DNA of 64,000 nt from Hydrogenophilus sp. (GCA_020725265.1 DYFK01000003.1:144208-208207); one strand, 5' to 3'; counted from the stretch's first letter, positions 36,588 through 46,665 are shown. Numbers and translations: made by a program. Notes: a model not told the origin generated them from the sequence alone.

Positions 36588-38156
36588 TCAGCCGCGCCCG
36601 CGCAAGCGGCGCGCCGACACGCCGGCCAGCGCCAGACCGAGCAGGGCCAGACCCCAGCCACCGAGCATCGGCACCGGCACCGGCGCGGAAACCGGTGGTT
36701 GAACCGGTCCGGGCAACGCGAAATCCTGCTCGACCGCGCCGATGTCGCAAGTCGACTGACTGTCGTTATTGCCGTCGAGCGGGCGGCTGACGCCGCGCTG
36801 GTCGCCGGTCAGCGCCGCCGCCGAGAAATCCTCGCAGGCGCCGGCCGGCACGGCATCGATCGCCGGGCTGCCGACGTAGAGCGCGTGGGTCATGGTCGAG
36901 CCGCCGTAATTCGCCAGAGGCGCCAGCATCGGATTGGTGTTCGGCAGGCTGAAGCCGGTGCAACTGCCATCGCCGGCCAGATTCACGCCAAGCGCGGTGG
37001 GCGCGACATCGAACGCGCAGTCGCCACCCGACAGGTTGCCGGCGATGATCGAATTCAGCACCTCACGCGTCGCGCCACCGATATTGATGTTGATCACCAG
37101 GCCCCCGCCGGAGCCGGATGCCGAGTTGCCGCTGATGGTGCTGTAGCCGATGCGCATCGCCGTCGAATTCCAGATGCCGCCGCCGTTGCTGGCGGAATTG
37201 CCGGAAACCGTGCTGTTGAACACCAGGAGTTCGTCGGCGATGTTGGTGCTCAGGATGCCGCCGCCGGAACCAGTCGCCGTGTTGTTGGAAATCGTGCTCT
37301 CGATGACGCGCAGCCCACCGAAGTTGTAGGCGCCGCCACCGTGGCTGTTGGAGAGGTTGCCGTCGACCGTCGAGCGGAGCAGGGTCGTCAATCCATCCGA
37401 GGAAGCCAGCATCAGACCGCCGCCGCTGTCGGTGGACAGATTCCCCGAGATCACGCTGTCCTCCACCAGCATGCTGGCGCCGCCGAAGCGAATGCCGCCG
37501 CCGCCATTGATGCCGATGGTGGAATTGTTCGTGACGGCGGTATTCGTGAGCACGGCGGTGGACGCGGTCTCGATGACCAGACCGCCACCCGCGCCGTATG
37601 CCTGACTGTCCGAGATGGTGACGCCATCGGCCACCAGGTTGGCGTTGGCCCAGACCAGCAGCGCCCCGCCCCAGCCGCCAAAGCCCGCGCCATCGGCGCA
37701 GCCATTGACCAAGGTGATGTCGTTGAGGGTCAGGCTGCCGCCGTTCGCCACGTGCGCGATGCGGAACTCGCCGACGTCGGTCACGCCATCCAGCGTGCAG
37801 GTCAGGCCGGGATCACGCAGGATGGTGGCGCCATTGCCGTCGATGGTGATGTCGCCCAGGATCACCGGCAGGCCGTTGGCACCCTGGGTGGTGTTGTCGG
37901 CCTCGGTCAGCGGGATCACGCCGGAGACCGACAGCACGATGACATCGGCGCCACTGCCAGCGGCGCAACCGGCCACCGGCGCGTCGGTATTGGCGGCGGT
38001 GATCGCGTCGCGCAACGAGCAGCCGGGACCACCGGTGCCACCGGACAGGCTGTCCACGGTGATCGTGGCCGACAGTGCCGGCTGCGCGGCCAGCAACGAT
38101 ACGGCGGAAAGGAATCCTGAAAATCGAGCAACCCGCGTCATCCGGACGGAAGGCAT
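36588..38156 (-). CDS. Right-handed beta-helix surface protein with IPTL-CTERM-like tail
   Basis: 522 residues from the ATG at 38156 (AGGGA upstream); an in-frame start 36 nt earlier is possible. Signal peptide ends ALSA. The body is a polymorphic-outer-membrane-type parallel beta helix with repeated GGG and SxISGN units (VISGNLSTDSGGGL, TISNNTATGSGGG, TVSGNSASNGGG). The end VPMLGGWGLALLGLALAG then ARRLRGRG is a sorting signal of the IPTL-CTERM type, i.e. a short motif, helix and Arg cluster. Presumed secreted or surface attached. Confidence 0.82.
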   Translation of the reverse strand: MPSVRMTRVARFSGFLSAVSLLAAQPALSATITVDSLSGGTGGPGCSLRDAITAANTDAPVAGCAAGSGADVIVLSVSGVIPLTEADNTTQGANGLPVILGDITIDGNGATILRDPGLTCTLDGVTDVGEFRIAHVANGGSLTLNDITLVNGCADGAGFGGWGGALLVWANANLVADGVTISDSQAYGAGGGLVIETASTAVLTNTAVTNNSTIGINGGGGIRFGGASMLVEDSVISGNLSTDSGGGLMLASSDGLTTLLRSTVDGNLSNSHGGGAYNFGGLRVIESTISNNTATGSGGGILSTNIADELLVFNSTVSGNSASNGGGIWNSTAMRIGYSTISGNSASGSGGGLVININIGGATREVLNSIIAGNLSGGDCAFDVAPTALGVNLAGDGSCTGFSLPNTNPMLAPLANYGGSTMTHALYVGSPAIDAVPAGACEDFSAAALTGDQRGVSRPLDGNNDSQSTCDIGAVEQDFALPGPVQPPVSAPVPVPMLGGWGLALLGLALAGVSARRLRGRG

Positions 38157-38285
38157 GGCAATCCCTGTTTGTTGTTTGGGGGTGCGCATCATAGGTGGCG
38201 CCCGGAAAACTTCGCAAGCGCGGGCCGGAACGGATCATCCGGCTGCCTCCCGACCGATCCGGGGCGGCCGGTCTTCAGGCCCGGC

Positions 38286-39260
38286 TCAGCCGCCGGTGGT
38301 ATTCATGAAGCGCACCAGTTTGCGCGGCGCGTCCACGAAATCATGGCGCTCGGGCTTGAGATCGATGGCGTTCCGGATCGCCTCGGTCAGCTCGGCGTCG
38401 TTGGCGCCGGCACGCATCAGGGCGCGGAAATCGACGCGTTCCTCCTGGCCCAGGCACAGATGCAGGACGCCATCGACGGTCAGGCGCACGCGGTTGCAGG
38501 TTTCGCAGAAATGCTGGGAAATCGGCGTGATGAAGCCGACCGTGAAACGGCCGTCCGGTGTGCCCAGGTAGCGTGCCGGGCCGCCGCCGCGCATGACCGT
38601 GTCGACCAGGCCGAAGCGGTCCCGCAGGCGCGCCTTGACCGGTTGCAGGTCCAGATACCCCATCTGGCGGGCGGTGTCGCCCATCGGCATGACCTCGATC
38701 AGGCGCAGCACGAAACCTCGTTCCATGCACCAGGCGACGATGTTGTCGATCTCGTCGGCGTTCTCGCGCATCGCCACCATGTTCACCTTGATCGGCGAGA
38801 AACCGGCGGCGCGGCCGGCCTCCAGGCCGGCCAGGATGCGGTCGAGCACGGGCCGGCCGTTGATCTTCTCGACCCGCTCCGGGCGCAGCGAATCCAGGCT
38901 GACGTTGAGCCGGCTGACGCCGGCGCGCTTGAGGTCGGCGGCCATGGTGGCCAGACGGGTGGCGTTGGTGGACAGCGACAGATCCTCGATGCCGGGCAAC
39001 CGCGCGACCCGTTCGCACAACTCGACCACGCCGCGCCGCAGCAACGGTTCGCCGCCGGTGAAGCGGACGCGCTTGAGGCCAAGCCCGGCGAACAGCCCGA
39101 GCAGGCGCTCGATTTCGTCGAAGGTCAGCCAGTGCGCCGGCACCTCGAAGCCCTTGAAGCCTTCCGGGATGCAATAGGCGCAGCGCAGGTCGCAACGGTC
39201 GGTGACCGACAGGCGGAGGTATTCGATACGGCGACCGAAACGGTCGATCAGGGCGGACAT
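38286..39260 (-). CDS. moaA: GTP 3',8-cyclase (molybdenum cofactor step 1)
   Basis: 324 residues from the ATG at 39260 (MSALIDRFGRRIEYLRLSVT). Radical-SAM cluster C23-DLR-C27-AY-C30; C-terminal [4Fe-4S] site CETCNRVRLTVDGVLHLC; the C-terminus ends in the essential Gly-Gly (TTGG). Converts GTP to 3',8-cyclo-GTP for cyclic pyranopterin. It diverges from the mobB-moeA-moaD operon across a 193-bp gap that holds an FNR/DNR-type palindrome and a TATAGT -10 (39290-39295) facing moaA. Confidence 0.96.
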   Translation of the reverse strand: MSALIDRFGRRIEYLRLSVTDRCDLRCAYCIPEGFKGFEVPAHWLTFDEIERLLGLFAGLGLKRVRFTGGEPLLRRGVVELCERVARLPGIEDLSLSTNATRLATMAADLKRAGVSRLNVSLDSLRPERVEKINGRPVLDRILAGLEAGRAAGFSPIKVNMVAMRENADEIDNIVAWCMERGFVLRLIEVMPMGDTARQMGYLDLQPVKARLRDRFGLVDTVMRGGGPARYLGTPDGRFTVGFITPISQHFCETCNRVRLTVDGVLHLCLGQEERVDFRALMRAGANDAELTEAIRNAIDLKPERHDFVDAPRKLVRFMNTTGG

Positions 39261-39326
39261 GGCGGGAGACACCGGAAAAACATGGGTCGACTATAGTCCC
39301 GGCCCCGATGCCGGAAAAGCGCATAG

Positions 39327-39340
39327 TTGACCGACGTCAA
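39327..39340. promoter_or_regulatory. FNR/DNR-family operator-like palindrome
   Basis: TTGAC-CGAC-GTCAA, a perfect 5-4-5 inverted repeat. It matches the CRP/FNR-family pattern TTGAY-N4-RTCAA, closest to DNR/NnrR-type sites. Its centre lies about 50 bp upstream of the likely moaA start and in the shared divergent region with mobB. Confidence 0.55.
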
Positions 39341-39453
39341 TTCCTTCCGGGCGGCTCCGGCCCGACCACGGCCACGCCTTCGGCGCCGCCGATTCCCTCG
39401 CTCCCGCGCAGCGCCTATCATTGCCGCCTTCGCCACCTCCGACGCCCGCCTCC

Positions 39454-39951
39454 ATGAAAGCCCTCGGCTTCGCCGGCTACAGCGGCAGCGGCAAGACCAC
39501 GCTGATCGAACGCCTGCTGCCCGCCCTGCTCGCCGCCGGCCTGCGCGTATCCACGATCAAGCAGAGTCATCATGACGTCGCCGTCGACGTGCCCGGCAAG
39601 GACTCCTGGCGCCACCGCGCCGCCGGCGCCCAGGAAACGCTGTTGACCTCGCCATACCGCTGGCAACTGGTCGGCGAACTGCGTGGCGCGCCGGAACCCG
39701 ATCTGGCCGCGCATCTGGCCCGGCTGGCGCCCTGCGACCTGGTGCTGGTGGAGGGCTTCCGGCATGCCGACCTCGACAAGATCGAGGTCTGGCGCGCCGC
39801 CAACGGCCAACCCTGGCTACATCCCGAGGACGCGCGCTGCGTCGCGCTGGCCGCCGACGCCCAGGCACCAGGCGCGGCGCCGCCGCGGTTCGGGCTCGAC
39901 GACCTCGAAGGACTGAGCGCCTTCATTCTCGACTGGATGAAAAGACCATGA
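39454..39951 (+). CDS. mobB: Molybdopterin-guanine dinucleotide biosynthesis accessory protein MobB
   Basis: 165 residues from the ATG at 39454 (MKALGFAGYSGSGKTTLIER, with P-loop GYSGSGKTT). The family motif TIKQSHHDVAVDVPGKDSWR is present, as is DLVLVEGFRHADLDKIEVWR. GTP-binding partner of MobA in converting Mo-molybdopterin to the bis-MGD form. Overlaps moeA by 4 bp. Confidence 0.93.
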   Translation: MKALGFAGYSGSGKTTLIERLLPALLAAGLRVSTIKQSHHDVAVDVPGKDSWRHRAAGAQETLLTSPYRWQLVGELRGAPEPDLAAHLARLAPCDLVLVEGFRHADLDKIEVWRAANGQPWLHPEDARCVALAADAQAPGAAPPRFGLDDLEGLSAFILDWMKRP

Positions 39952-41144
39952 GTGAACTGCTTGGCGTGGACGCCGCCCGCGCGCGTCTGCTCGACTCGGC
40001 CACGCCGGTGGCGGAAACCGAAACCGTGGCCGCCGACGCTGCCCTCGGCCGCGTGCTGGCCGCGCCACTGATCTCGCAAGTCACCGTGCCGCCGCTCGAC
40101 AATTCGGCGATGGACGGCTACGCCGTGCGCCTGGCCGATTGCGCCGACGGCGCCTGGCTGCCGGTCGCCCAGCGCATTCCCGCCGGCGCCCTCGGCGCGC
40201 CGCTGGCGGCGGGCACGGCGGCGCGCATCTTCACCGGCGCGCCGGTGCCGGACGGTGTCGACACCGTGGTCATGCAGGAAGATTGCGAGACCGACGGCGA
40301 CCGCGTGCGCGTCGTCCGCGCGCCCGCCGCCGGCGCCAACATCCGCCGCGCCGGCGAGGACATCCGCGCCGGCCAGGGCGTGCTCGATGCCGGCACCCGG
40401 CTCGGTCCGGCGCAACTGGGCGTCGCCGCCTCGGTCGGCGCCACCACGCTGACCGTGTACCGGCGCCCACGCGTCGCGGTGTTCTTCACCGGCGACGAAA
40501 TCGTGTTGCCCGGCCAGCCGCTGGCACCCGGCCGCATCTACAACTCCAATCGCGCCAGCCTGCTCGCGCTGCTCGGCCAGCTCGGCGTCGAGGTGATCGA
40601 CCTGGGCCAGGTGCCGGACCGGCTCGATGCCACCCGCGCCACCCTGGAAGCGGCCAGCCGGCAAGCCGACGTGGTCATCACCAGCGGTGGCGTTTCGGTC
40701 GGCGAGGAGGACCACGTGCGCGCCGCCCTGGAAAGCCTGGGCCGGGTCGATCTCTGGAAGGTCAACATGAAACCGGGCAAACCGCTGGTGCGCGGCCGCG
40801 TCGGTGACGCCGATTTCCTCGGCCTGCCCGGCAATCCGGTATCCGCCTTCGTCGTCTTCTGCCTGTTCGCGCGGCCGTTCCTGCTCAAGCGCATGGGCGC
40901 CACGCCGGCGCCGATGCTCGCGTATCCGGTCGTCGCCGGCTTCGACCGGCGCAAGCCCGGGCAGCGCCGCGAATTCCTGCGCGCGCGCATCGAGGATGGC
41001 CGCGTCGTGCTGTTCCCGAACCAGAGTTCCGGCGTGCTCACCTCGCTGGCCTGGGCCGACGGCCTGGTCGACCTGGACGCCGACGTCACCGTCGCGGCCG
41101 GCGATCCGGTCCGCTTCCTGTCCCTACCGGAGTTGCTGGCATGA
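39948..41144 (+). CDS. moeA: Molybdopterin molybdenumtransferase MoeA
   Basis: 398 residues. Motifs: DNSAMDGYAVR, GTAARIFTGAPVPDGVDTVVMQE, IYNSNRASLLALL, TSGGVSVGEEDHV and GLPGNPVSAFV. Inserts molybdate into adenylylated molybdopterin. Coupled by 4-bp overlaps to mobB before and moaD after. Confidence 0.96.
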   Translation: MSELLGVDAARARLLDSATPVAETETVAADAALGRVLAAPLISQVTVPPLDNSAMDGYAVRLADCADGAWLPVAQRIPAGALGAPLAAGTAARIFTGAPVPDGVDTVVMQEDCETDGDRVRVVRAPAAGANIRRAGEDIRAGQGVLDAGTRLGPAQLGVAASVGATTLTVYRRPRVAVFFTGDEIVLPGQPLAPGRIYNSNRASLLALLGQLGVEVIDLGQVPDRLDATRATLEAASRQADVVITSGGVSVGEEDHVRAALESLGRVDLWKVNMKPGKPLVRGRVGDADFLGLPGNPVSAFVVFCLFARPFLLKRMGATPAPMLAYPVVAGFDRRKPGQRREFLRARIEDGRVVLFPNQSSGVLTSLAWADGLVDLDADVTVAAGDPVRFLSLPELLA

Positions 41145-41398
41145 ACGTCAAGCTGCTGTACTTCGCCCGTTTGCGGGAAACCTTCGGCGTCTCCGGCGAG
41201 GATTTCGTCCTGTCGGCCGACACCGCCACCGTCGCCGATCTGGTCGGCCAGTTGCGCGCGCGCAGCGATATCTGGGCAACGGAACTGGCCGAAGGACGCG
41301 CCTGGCGGGTCGCGGTCAATCAGGACATCGCCGGGCCGGACACCGCGCTGGCCCATGGCGACGAAGTCGCGATCTTTCCGCCCGTGACCGGCGGCTGA
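41141..41398 (+). CDS. moaD: Molybdopterin synthase small subunit MoaD
   Basis: 85 residues, ubiquitin-like fold (MNVKLLYFARLRETFG) ending in the functional Gly-Gly (PPVTGG) that becomes the thiocarboxylate. It normally works with MoaE, usually encoded next to it; here moaE is absent and a histidine kinase follows after 10 bp, so moaE must be elsewhere. Confidence 0.94.
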   Translation: MNVKLLYFARLRETFGVSGEDFVLSADTATVADLVGQLRARSDIWATELAEGRAWRVAVNQDIAGPDTALAHGDEVAIFPPVTGG

Positions 41399-41408
41399 CC
41401 CACGCCGC

Positions 41409-42776
41409 ATGCGCGACGACGACACCCTGTCGCTGCGCCAGCAGCTGGTCAACTGGCTGTTCACCCCGCTGTTCCTGCTACTGCTGTTCTCCACCGTCAC
41501 CGGCTACATGGCGGCAGTCACCCTGTCCAACAAACCCTATGACCTGGTCCTGATCGAGCGCGCGCGCCTGCTGGCGCGCCACTACGCGACGCAACCGGCG
41601 CCGCGCGCGGAGGCGGACGCGGTGCCGCGTTTCGCCGACGAGGAGCCGCATTTCCGCTACGCCATCCACGCCGCCGACGGTGTCCGCCTGGCCGCCAGCG
41701 GCATCCTGCCGACGCCGCGCCCGGCCGACTACCGGCATGACGGCCCGCACCTGCGCGACACCCGGTTCAAGGATGAACGCCTGCGCCTGGCGACGTTGCG
41801 GGTGACCGACGCGCGCGGCGAAATCCTGCTGGTCCAGGTCGCGGAGCCGATCGAGGCGCGTCTGACCCTGGGCCGCAGCATCCTTGGCAACATCGTCATT
41901 CCCCAGTTCATCTTCATCGTCATCGCCGGCATCGCCGTCTGGATCGGCCTCAAGCGCGGCTTCGAACCGCTCGAACGACTGCGTCGGGAAGTCGCGGGAC
42001 GGCCGCGCAACGACCTCAGCCCGCTCGACGAGAACCGGGCGCCGGACGAGGTGCGGCCGCTGATCCACGAGGTCAACGCCCTGATCGAGCGGCTCAAGGC
42101 GATGATGGAAACCCAGCGCCGCTTCGTCGCCGACGCCGCCCATCAGTTGCGCACCCCCTTCGCCGGCCTCAAGGCCCAGGCCGAACTGGCCAAGCGCGAG
42201 CCAGTGCCGGAGCCGGTGCGCGAGGCGCTCGAACGCATCTGCGTCAGCGCCCAGCGTTGCAGCCGGCTGGTCAACCAGTTGCTGACCCTGGCGCGCAACG
42301 AACCGGAAGCGCGCCTGGAGCCGGCCAGCGTCCGTCTCGATCTGGCCGAACTGGCGCGCGAGGGCGCCGCGCATTGGGTGCCGGAAGCGCTGCGCCGGGA
42401 CATCGACCTCGGTTTCGAAAGCGGCGACCGCCCCCGCTACCTGTCCGCCGACGAAGCCGGTCTCAACGACCTGCTCGACAACCTGATCGACAACGCCATC
42501 CGCTACAGCCCGGCCGGCGGCCACATCACCGTGCGCGTCGGCGACGACGACGGCGCGCCCTGGTTGCAGGTGGAGGATGATGGCCCCGGCATCCCGGTCG
42601 CCGAGCGCGAGCGGGTGTTCGAGCGGTTTCAGCGCAACGCCGACAGCGACCAGCCCGGCAGCGGGCTCGGCCTCGCCATCGTCCGCGAAGTCGCGGCCCG
42701 GCATGGCGCCAGCGTCGAGATCGGCGACGGCCGCCTGGGCGGCGCCCTGTTCACGGTGCGCTTTCCGCGCGCCTGA
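41409..42776 (+). CDS. Sensor histidine kinase (TctE/QseC-like)
   Basis: 455 residues. Membrane helices at about 16-38 and 155-180 enclose a periplasmic sensor of the 2CSK_N type. A HAMP-like segment leads to the HisKA helix with phospho-acceptor H245 (DAAHQLRTPFAGLKAQAELA). The HATPase N box (NLIDNAIRYS), G1 (VEDDGPGIP) and G2 (GSGLGLAIV) are intact. No response regulator gene is adjacent, so it is an orphan kinase in this window. It follows moaD by 10 bp; its signal is unknown. Confidence 0.88.
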   Translation: MRDDDTLSLRQQLVNWLFTPLFLLLLFSTVTGYMAAVTLSNKPYDLVLIERARLLARHYATQPAPRAEADAVPRFADEEPHFRYAIHAADGVRLAASGILPTPRPADYRHDGPHLRDTRFKDERLRLATLRVTDARGEILLVQVAEPIEARLTLGRSILGNIVIPQFIFIVIAGIAVWIGLKRGFEPLERLRREVAGRPRNDLSPLDENRAPDEVRPLIHEVNALIERLKAMMETQRRFVADAAHQLRTPFAGLKAQAELAKREPVPEPVREALERICVSAQRCSRLVNQLLTLARNEPEARLEPASVRLDLAELAREGAAHWVPEALRRDIDLGFESGDRPRYLSADEAGLNDLLDNLIDNAIRYSPAGGHITVRVGDDDGAPWLQVEDDGPGIPVAERERVFERFQRNADSDQPGSGLGLAIVREVAARHGASVEIGDGRLGGALFTVRFPRA

Positions 42777-42804
42777 GGGGGAATGCCCGAGCCGGCGCGC
42801 CGGC

Positions 42805-44106
42805 TCAGTGGTGGTGATGGCCGCGCGGCGGCTCGCGGCGGAAATCGAGATGGCCGTCGATCAGCGTGTACTGCACGCGGCCGCGCATCTCGAAACCGAG
42901 GTAGGGACTGTTCTTGCCCAGACTGGCCAGGCTGGCCGCGCTCACCAGCCAGTGCGCGTCGGGATCGAACAGGCACAGGTCGGCGGGCTGGCCGGCGGCG
43001 ACGCGGCCGGCCTCGATGCCGAGGATGCCGGCCGGCCGGTGGCTGATGTAGCCGAGCGCGCGCGTCAGCGGCAGGCCGGCCTCGGCCGCCCACTTCAGGG
43101 TCAGCGGCAGCAGCAGTTCGACACCGGTGGCGCCCGGCTCCGCTTCCTGGAACGGTTTTTCCTTGGCGTCGTCGTCGACCGGCGCGTGGTCCGAGCAGAT
43201 CGCGTCGATGGTGCCGTCGGCCAGGCCCTGGCGGATGGCGTCGCGGTCGCGCTGGCTGCGCAACGGCGGAACCAGGTGGCAGTGGGCGTTGAAATCCGCG
43301 GTATCCATTTCCGACAGGTGGATGTAGTGCGCGCCAACGTCGCAGGTGATCGGCAGGCCGTCGTGCTTGGCGCGCCGCACCATCTCGATGCCGGCGCGGC
43401 TGGACAGGCGCGCCAGATGCACGCGCGCGCCGGTCTCGCGCACCAGCAGCAGGATGGTGGCCAGCGCCACCGTCTCGGCCGGCACCGGAATCGCCGGCAG
43501 GCCCAGGCGGGCGGCGACCACGCCATCATGGGCGACGCCCTCGCGCGCCAGATGCGGATCTTGCGGGCGCAGCCAGATCGGCAGCTCGAAGGTCTTGGCG
43601 TATTCCATCGCGCGCAGCAGCACCTGAGTATCGACCAGCGGCGCGTCGGCCTGGCTGAAGGCCACGCAGCCGGCCTCGTTGAGCTCGGCCATCTCGGTCA
43701 GGCGTTCGCCCTTGAGCTGGCGGGTGAGCGCGCCGATCGGATACACGCGCGGCCCCGGCATGTGCTTGGCGCGGAACTTGAGCATTTCCACCAGGCCAGG
43801 CTCGTCGAGCGGCGGCGAGGTGTCGGGCGGGCAGGCCAGCGAGGTGATGCCGCCGACCGCGCAGGCGTGCATTTCCGATTCCAGCGTCGCCATGTATTCC
43901 AGGCCGGGTTCGCGCAGGCGCACGGCCAGGTCGACCAGCCCCGGGCAGACCACCAGGCCGCTGGCGTCGATGACCTGGTTGGCGTGGAAGTCGGCGGGCG
44001 CCGCGCCGACGCCGACGATGTGGCCGGCGGCGACGTAGATATCCTGGACGGCGTCGAGGCCGGAGGCGGGGTCGATGACGCGGCCGCCGCGGATCTGGAT
44101 TTTCAT
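42805..44106 (-). CDS. pyrC': Dihydroorotase-like protein, catalytically degenerate (PyrC'/PyrX)
   Basis: 433 residues from the ATG at 44106, overlapping the pyrB stop by 4 bp. The amidohydrolase fold is clear, but the metal HxH is lost: family D-x-H-x-H-LREPG reads D59-LAVR-LREPG. Pseudomonas-type ATCase needs such an inactive DHOase homologue as a structural partner of PyrB, and the gene order fits. Later metal residues are also altered (SDHAPV kept, others not). A His-rich C-terminus (GHHHH) is unusual. An active dihydroorotase should exist elsewhere. Confidence 0.9.
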   Translation of the reverse strand: MKIQIRGGRVIDPASGLDAVQDIYVAAGHIVGVGAAPADFHANQVIDASGLVVCPGLVDLAVRLREPGLEYMATLESEMHACAVGGITSLACPPDTSPPLDEPGLVEMLKFRAKHMPGPRVYPIGALTRQLKGERLTEMAELNEAGCVAFSQADAPLVDTQVLLRAMEYAKTFELPIWLRPQDPHLAREGVAHDGVVAARLGLPAIPVPAETVALATILLLVRETGARVHLARLSSRAGIEMVRRAKHDGLPITCDVGAHYIHLSEMDTADFNAHCHLVPPLRSQRDRDAIRQGLADGTIDAICSDHAPVDDDAKEKPFQEAEPGATGVELLLPLTLKWAAEAGLPLTRALGYISHRPAGILGIEAGRVAAGQPADLCLFDPDAHWLVSAASLASLGKNSPYLGFEMRGRVQYTLIDGHLDFRREPPRGHHHH

Positions 44107-45065
44107 GCCTGTGCTCCCGAGCCCGCGAGCAGGCTCATCACCGCCATGCGCACGGCGATGCCGAAAGTGACTTGCGACAGGATCACCGACTGCACGCCGT
44201 CGGCGACCTCGGAATCGATCTCGACCCCCCGGTTCATCGGCCCCGGGTGCATGACGATGGCATCCGGCCTGGCCAGTTTCAGCTTGGCCGGGGTCAGCCC
44301 CCAATGCTTGAAGAACTCACCGGCGGACGGCAGCCGCGAACCGCGCATGCGCTCGTTCTGCAGGCGCAGCATCAGCACCGCGTCGACGTCGCGGATGCCG
44401 TCCTCCATGTTGTGATGCACGTGCACGCCCAGACTTTCGACGTCGCGCGGCAGCAGGGTCTTGGGCGCCACCACGCGCACTTCCGGGCAACCCAGCGTGG
44501 TCAGCGCGTGAATCTGCGAGCGGGCCACGCGCGAATGCAGGATGTCGCCGACGATGGCGACGCGCAAGTTGTGGAACTCGCCCTTGTAGTGGCGCAGCGT
44601 GTACATGTCGAGCAGGCCCTGGGTCGGGTGCGCGCAGCGGCCGTCGCCGGCGTTGATGACGCTGATGTGCGGCGCCACGTTGCGCGCGATCAGGTGCGCG
44701 GCGCCGGCGGCGGCATGGCGGACGATGAACATGTCCGCCTGCATCGCCGACAGGTTGGCCACCGTGTCGAGCAGGGTTTCGCCCTTGCTCAGCGAGGACG
44801 CGTTGATGTTGAGGTTGACGATGTCGGCGGACAACCGCTTGGCGGCGATCTCGAAGGTCGTCCGGGTGCGCGTCGAGTTCTCGAAGAAGATGTTGAAGAT
44901 CGCCTTGCCGCGCAGCAGCGGCACCTTCTTGACGTCGCGCTCGGCCACCGGCACGAACGACGCGGCGGTATCCAGGATTTGCGTGAGGATGCGTCGGGGC
45001 AGGCCTTCCAGCGTGAGCAGGTGGCGCAGCCGGCCGTCCTCGGTCAGTTGCAGGTTGGTGGCCAT
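44103..45065 (-). CDS. pyrB: Aspartate carbamoyltransferase catalytic subunit
   Basis: 320 residues from the ATG at 45065 ([21 protein letters not shown]). Carbamoyl-phosphate motif [33 protein letters not shown] and [11 protein letters not shown] complete the ATCase set. Likely assembles with the degenerate PyrC' into the class-A holoenzyme. Starts 4 bp after pyrR. Confidence 0.96.
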   Translation of the reverse strand: MATNLQLTEDGRLRHLLTLEGLPRRILTQILDTAASFVPVAERDVKKVPLLRGKAIFNIFFENSTRTRTTFEIAAKRLSADIVNLNINASSLSKGETLLDTVANLSAMQADMFIVRHAAAGAAHLIARNVAPHISVINAGDGRCAHPTQGLLDMYTLRHYKGEFHNLRVAIVGDILHSRVARSQIHALTTLGCPEVRVVAPKTLLPRDVESLGVHVHHNMEDGIRDVDAVLMLRLQNERMRGSRLPSAGEFFKHWGLTPAKLKLARPDAIVMHPGPMNRGVEIDSEVADGVQSVILSQVTFGIAVRMAVMSLLAGSGAQA

Positions 45066-45069
45066 GTCG

Positions 45070-45591
45070 TCAGCGCTGTTGGATGGCGAAATGCAGACCC
45101 ACGCCATCGTGGTTCTGGTTCAGGGAAATGTGTTCGTCGGCGGCCAGATTCAGGTTGGCGCCGACGAAATCGGCGCACAACGGCAGTTCGCGGCCACCGC
45201 GATCGACCAGCACCGCCAGCTTGATCGCCGCCGGCCGGCCGTAATCGAACAACAGGTTCATGGCCGCGCGGATGGTGCGGCCGGTGTAGAGCACGTCGTC
45301 GATCAACAGGATGCGGCAGCCCTCGACCTCGAACGGGATGCTCGACGGCTTGACCTGCGGATGCAGGCCGATGCGCGAGAAATCGTCGCGATAGAAGGCG
45401 ATGTCGAGCACGCCGCGCGGCAGATCGGCGCCCAGTCGGCGCATCAGGCCGTCCATCACCCAGACGCCGCCGGTATGGATGCCGACCAGCGCCCAGGGTG
45501 GATCGCCCGGGGCGCTGTCGTGGATCACCGGCGCGATCGCGCGCGCCAGTTGGTCGATGAGTTGTTCAGGCGTGGGCAGGGAGGTCGGCAT
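45070..45591 (-). CDS. pyrR: Bifunctional pyr regulatory protein / uracil phosphoribosyltransferase PyrR
   Basis: 173 residues. PRPP-binding motif [28 protein letters not shown] and [11 protein letters not shown] (family end). In many gammaproteobacteria it sits in the algH-ruvX-pyrRBC' operon. Whether it regulates by RNA binding here is unknown; I see no clear PyrR-binding leader. Confidence 0.92.
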   Translation of the reverse strand: MPTSLPTPEQLIDQLARAIAPVIHDSAPGDPPWALVGIHTGGVWVMDGLMRRLGADLPRGVLDIAFYRDDFSRIGLHPQVKPSSIPFEVEGCRILLIDDVLYTGRTIRAAMNLLFDYGRPAAIKLAVLVDRGGRELPLCADFVGANLNLAADEHISLNQNHDGVGLHFAIQQR

Positions 45592-46012
45592 GGTCGAAAT
45601 GATCCTGAAGAATGCGCTGGGCGGCGAGCGCGTCGTCGAGGCCCTTGCGGTCGCGGCCCTTGACGCCGGCCTCGCGCAGGCGGAGATCGGCGTCGAACGA
45701 GGTCAGGCGCTCGTCCACCATGGTCACCGGCAGGCCGAAACGGCCGTTGAGCTGATTGGCGAAACGGCGCGCGCGCCGGGTCAGGTCGTGCTCGCCGCCA
45801 TCCATCGACAACGGCAGACCGGCCACCAGCGCCACCGGCCGCCATTCGCCGATCAGCGCGGCGATCCGGCCGAAGCGCGCCTCGTTGGCTTCCGAGGCGA
45901 TGGTTTCCAGGGGATGCGCGCTACGGGTTTCCCAGTCGCCGACGGCGACGCCGATGCGCTTGAGGCCGAAATCGAAAGCCAGCACGGTGCCGCGTCTCGC
46001 CACCCCGTTCAT
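45566..46012 (-). CDS. ruvX: Holliday junction resolvase-like RuvX/YqgF (pre-16S rRNA processing)
   Basis: 148 residues from the ATG at 46012. RNase H-like fold: [44 protein letters not shown]. Essential in E. coli for 16S 5' end maturation. It overlaps algH by 4 bp before it and pyrR by 26 bp after it. Confidence 0.95.
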   Translation of the reverse strand: MNGVARRGTVLAFDFGLKRIGVAVGDWETRSAHPLETIASEANEARFGRIAALIGEWRPVALVAGLPLSMDGGEHDLTRRARRFANQLNGRFGLPVTMVDERLTSFDADLRLREAGVKGRDRKGLDDALAAQRILQDHFDHADLPAHA

Positions 46013-46569
46013 GCGTGCCCGGCTTCCTCGGACAGCATCGCCAGATCGATGCCGAGCAGCTTCATGGCCGCCGGCACGCGCTGGTCGGCGGGCAGCGCGA
46101 AGATCACTTCCGGATCGGCCGGCACGGTCAGCCAGGCGTTCTGCTTGATCTCGTCCTCCAGCTGGCCCGGCCCCCAGCCGGCGTAGCCGAGCGTGATCAA
46201 CAGCTCGGCCGGACCCTCGCGGCGGGCGGTGGCTTCCAGGATGTCCTTGGACGTGGTCAGGCCGACCCGGTCGTTGACCGACAGCGTCGAGCCCCACTGG
46301 CCGACCGGCCGGTGCAGCACGAAACCGCGCTCGACCTGGACCGGGCCGCCGTAATACACCGGCTCGCCGCGCATGTGCTCGTCGGTCAGTTCCAGCCCGA
46401 TCTGGCTGAACAGCGCGTCCATGTTGAGTTCGATCGGCCGGTTCACCACCACGCCGAGCGCGCCCTGCTCGCCGTGGTCGCAGATATAGGTGAGGGTGCC
46501 GGCGAAATTGGGATCCATCATGTTGGGCATGGCGATCAGGAAATGGTCGGTGAAATTGGCGTTGTCCAT
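46009..46569 (-). CDS. algH: YqgE/AlgH family protein
   Basis: 186 residues. Motifs [52 protein letters not shown] and [14 protein letters not shown]. Affects alginate production in Pseudomonas; molecular role not settled. Head of the five-gene algH-ruvX-pyrR-pyrB-pyrC' operon. Confidence 0.94.
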   Translation of the reverse strand: MDNANFTDHFLIAMPNMMDPNFAGTLTYICDHGEQGALGVVVNRPIELNMDALFSQIGLELTDEHMRGEPVYYGGPVQVERGFVLHRPVGQWGSTLSVNDRVGLTTSKDILEATARREGPAELLITLGYAGWGPGQLEDEIKQNAWLTVPADPEVIFALPADQRVPAAMKLLGIDLAMLSEEAGHA

Positions 46570-46665
46570 GATGGCTGTTCGGTTGATTGAGCCCGCGTAC
46601 GGCGAACCGGCCGGCGGCCGATTCGTGCCTGAGGGGAATTGTAACGCCGTCGGGCAAACCCCAAT

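Noticed and set aside
39261..39453. Moco riboswitch in the moaA-mobB gap
   Set aside because: No recognisable Moco aptamer core; the only clear site is the FNR-type palindrome.
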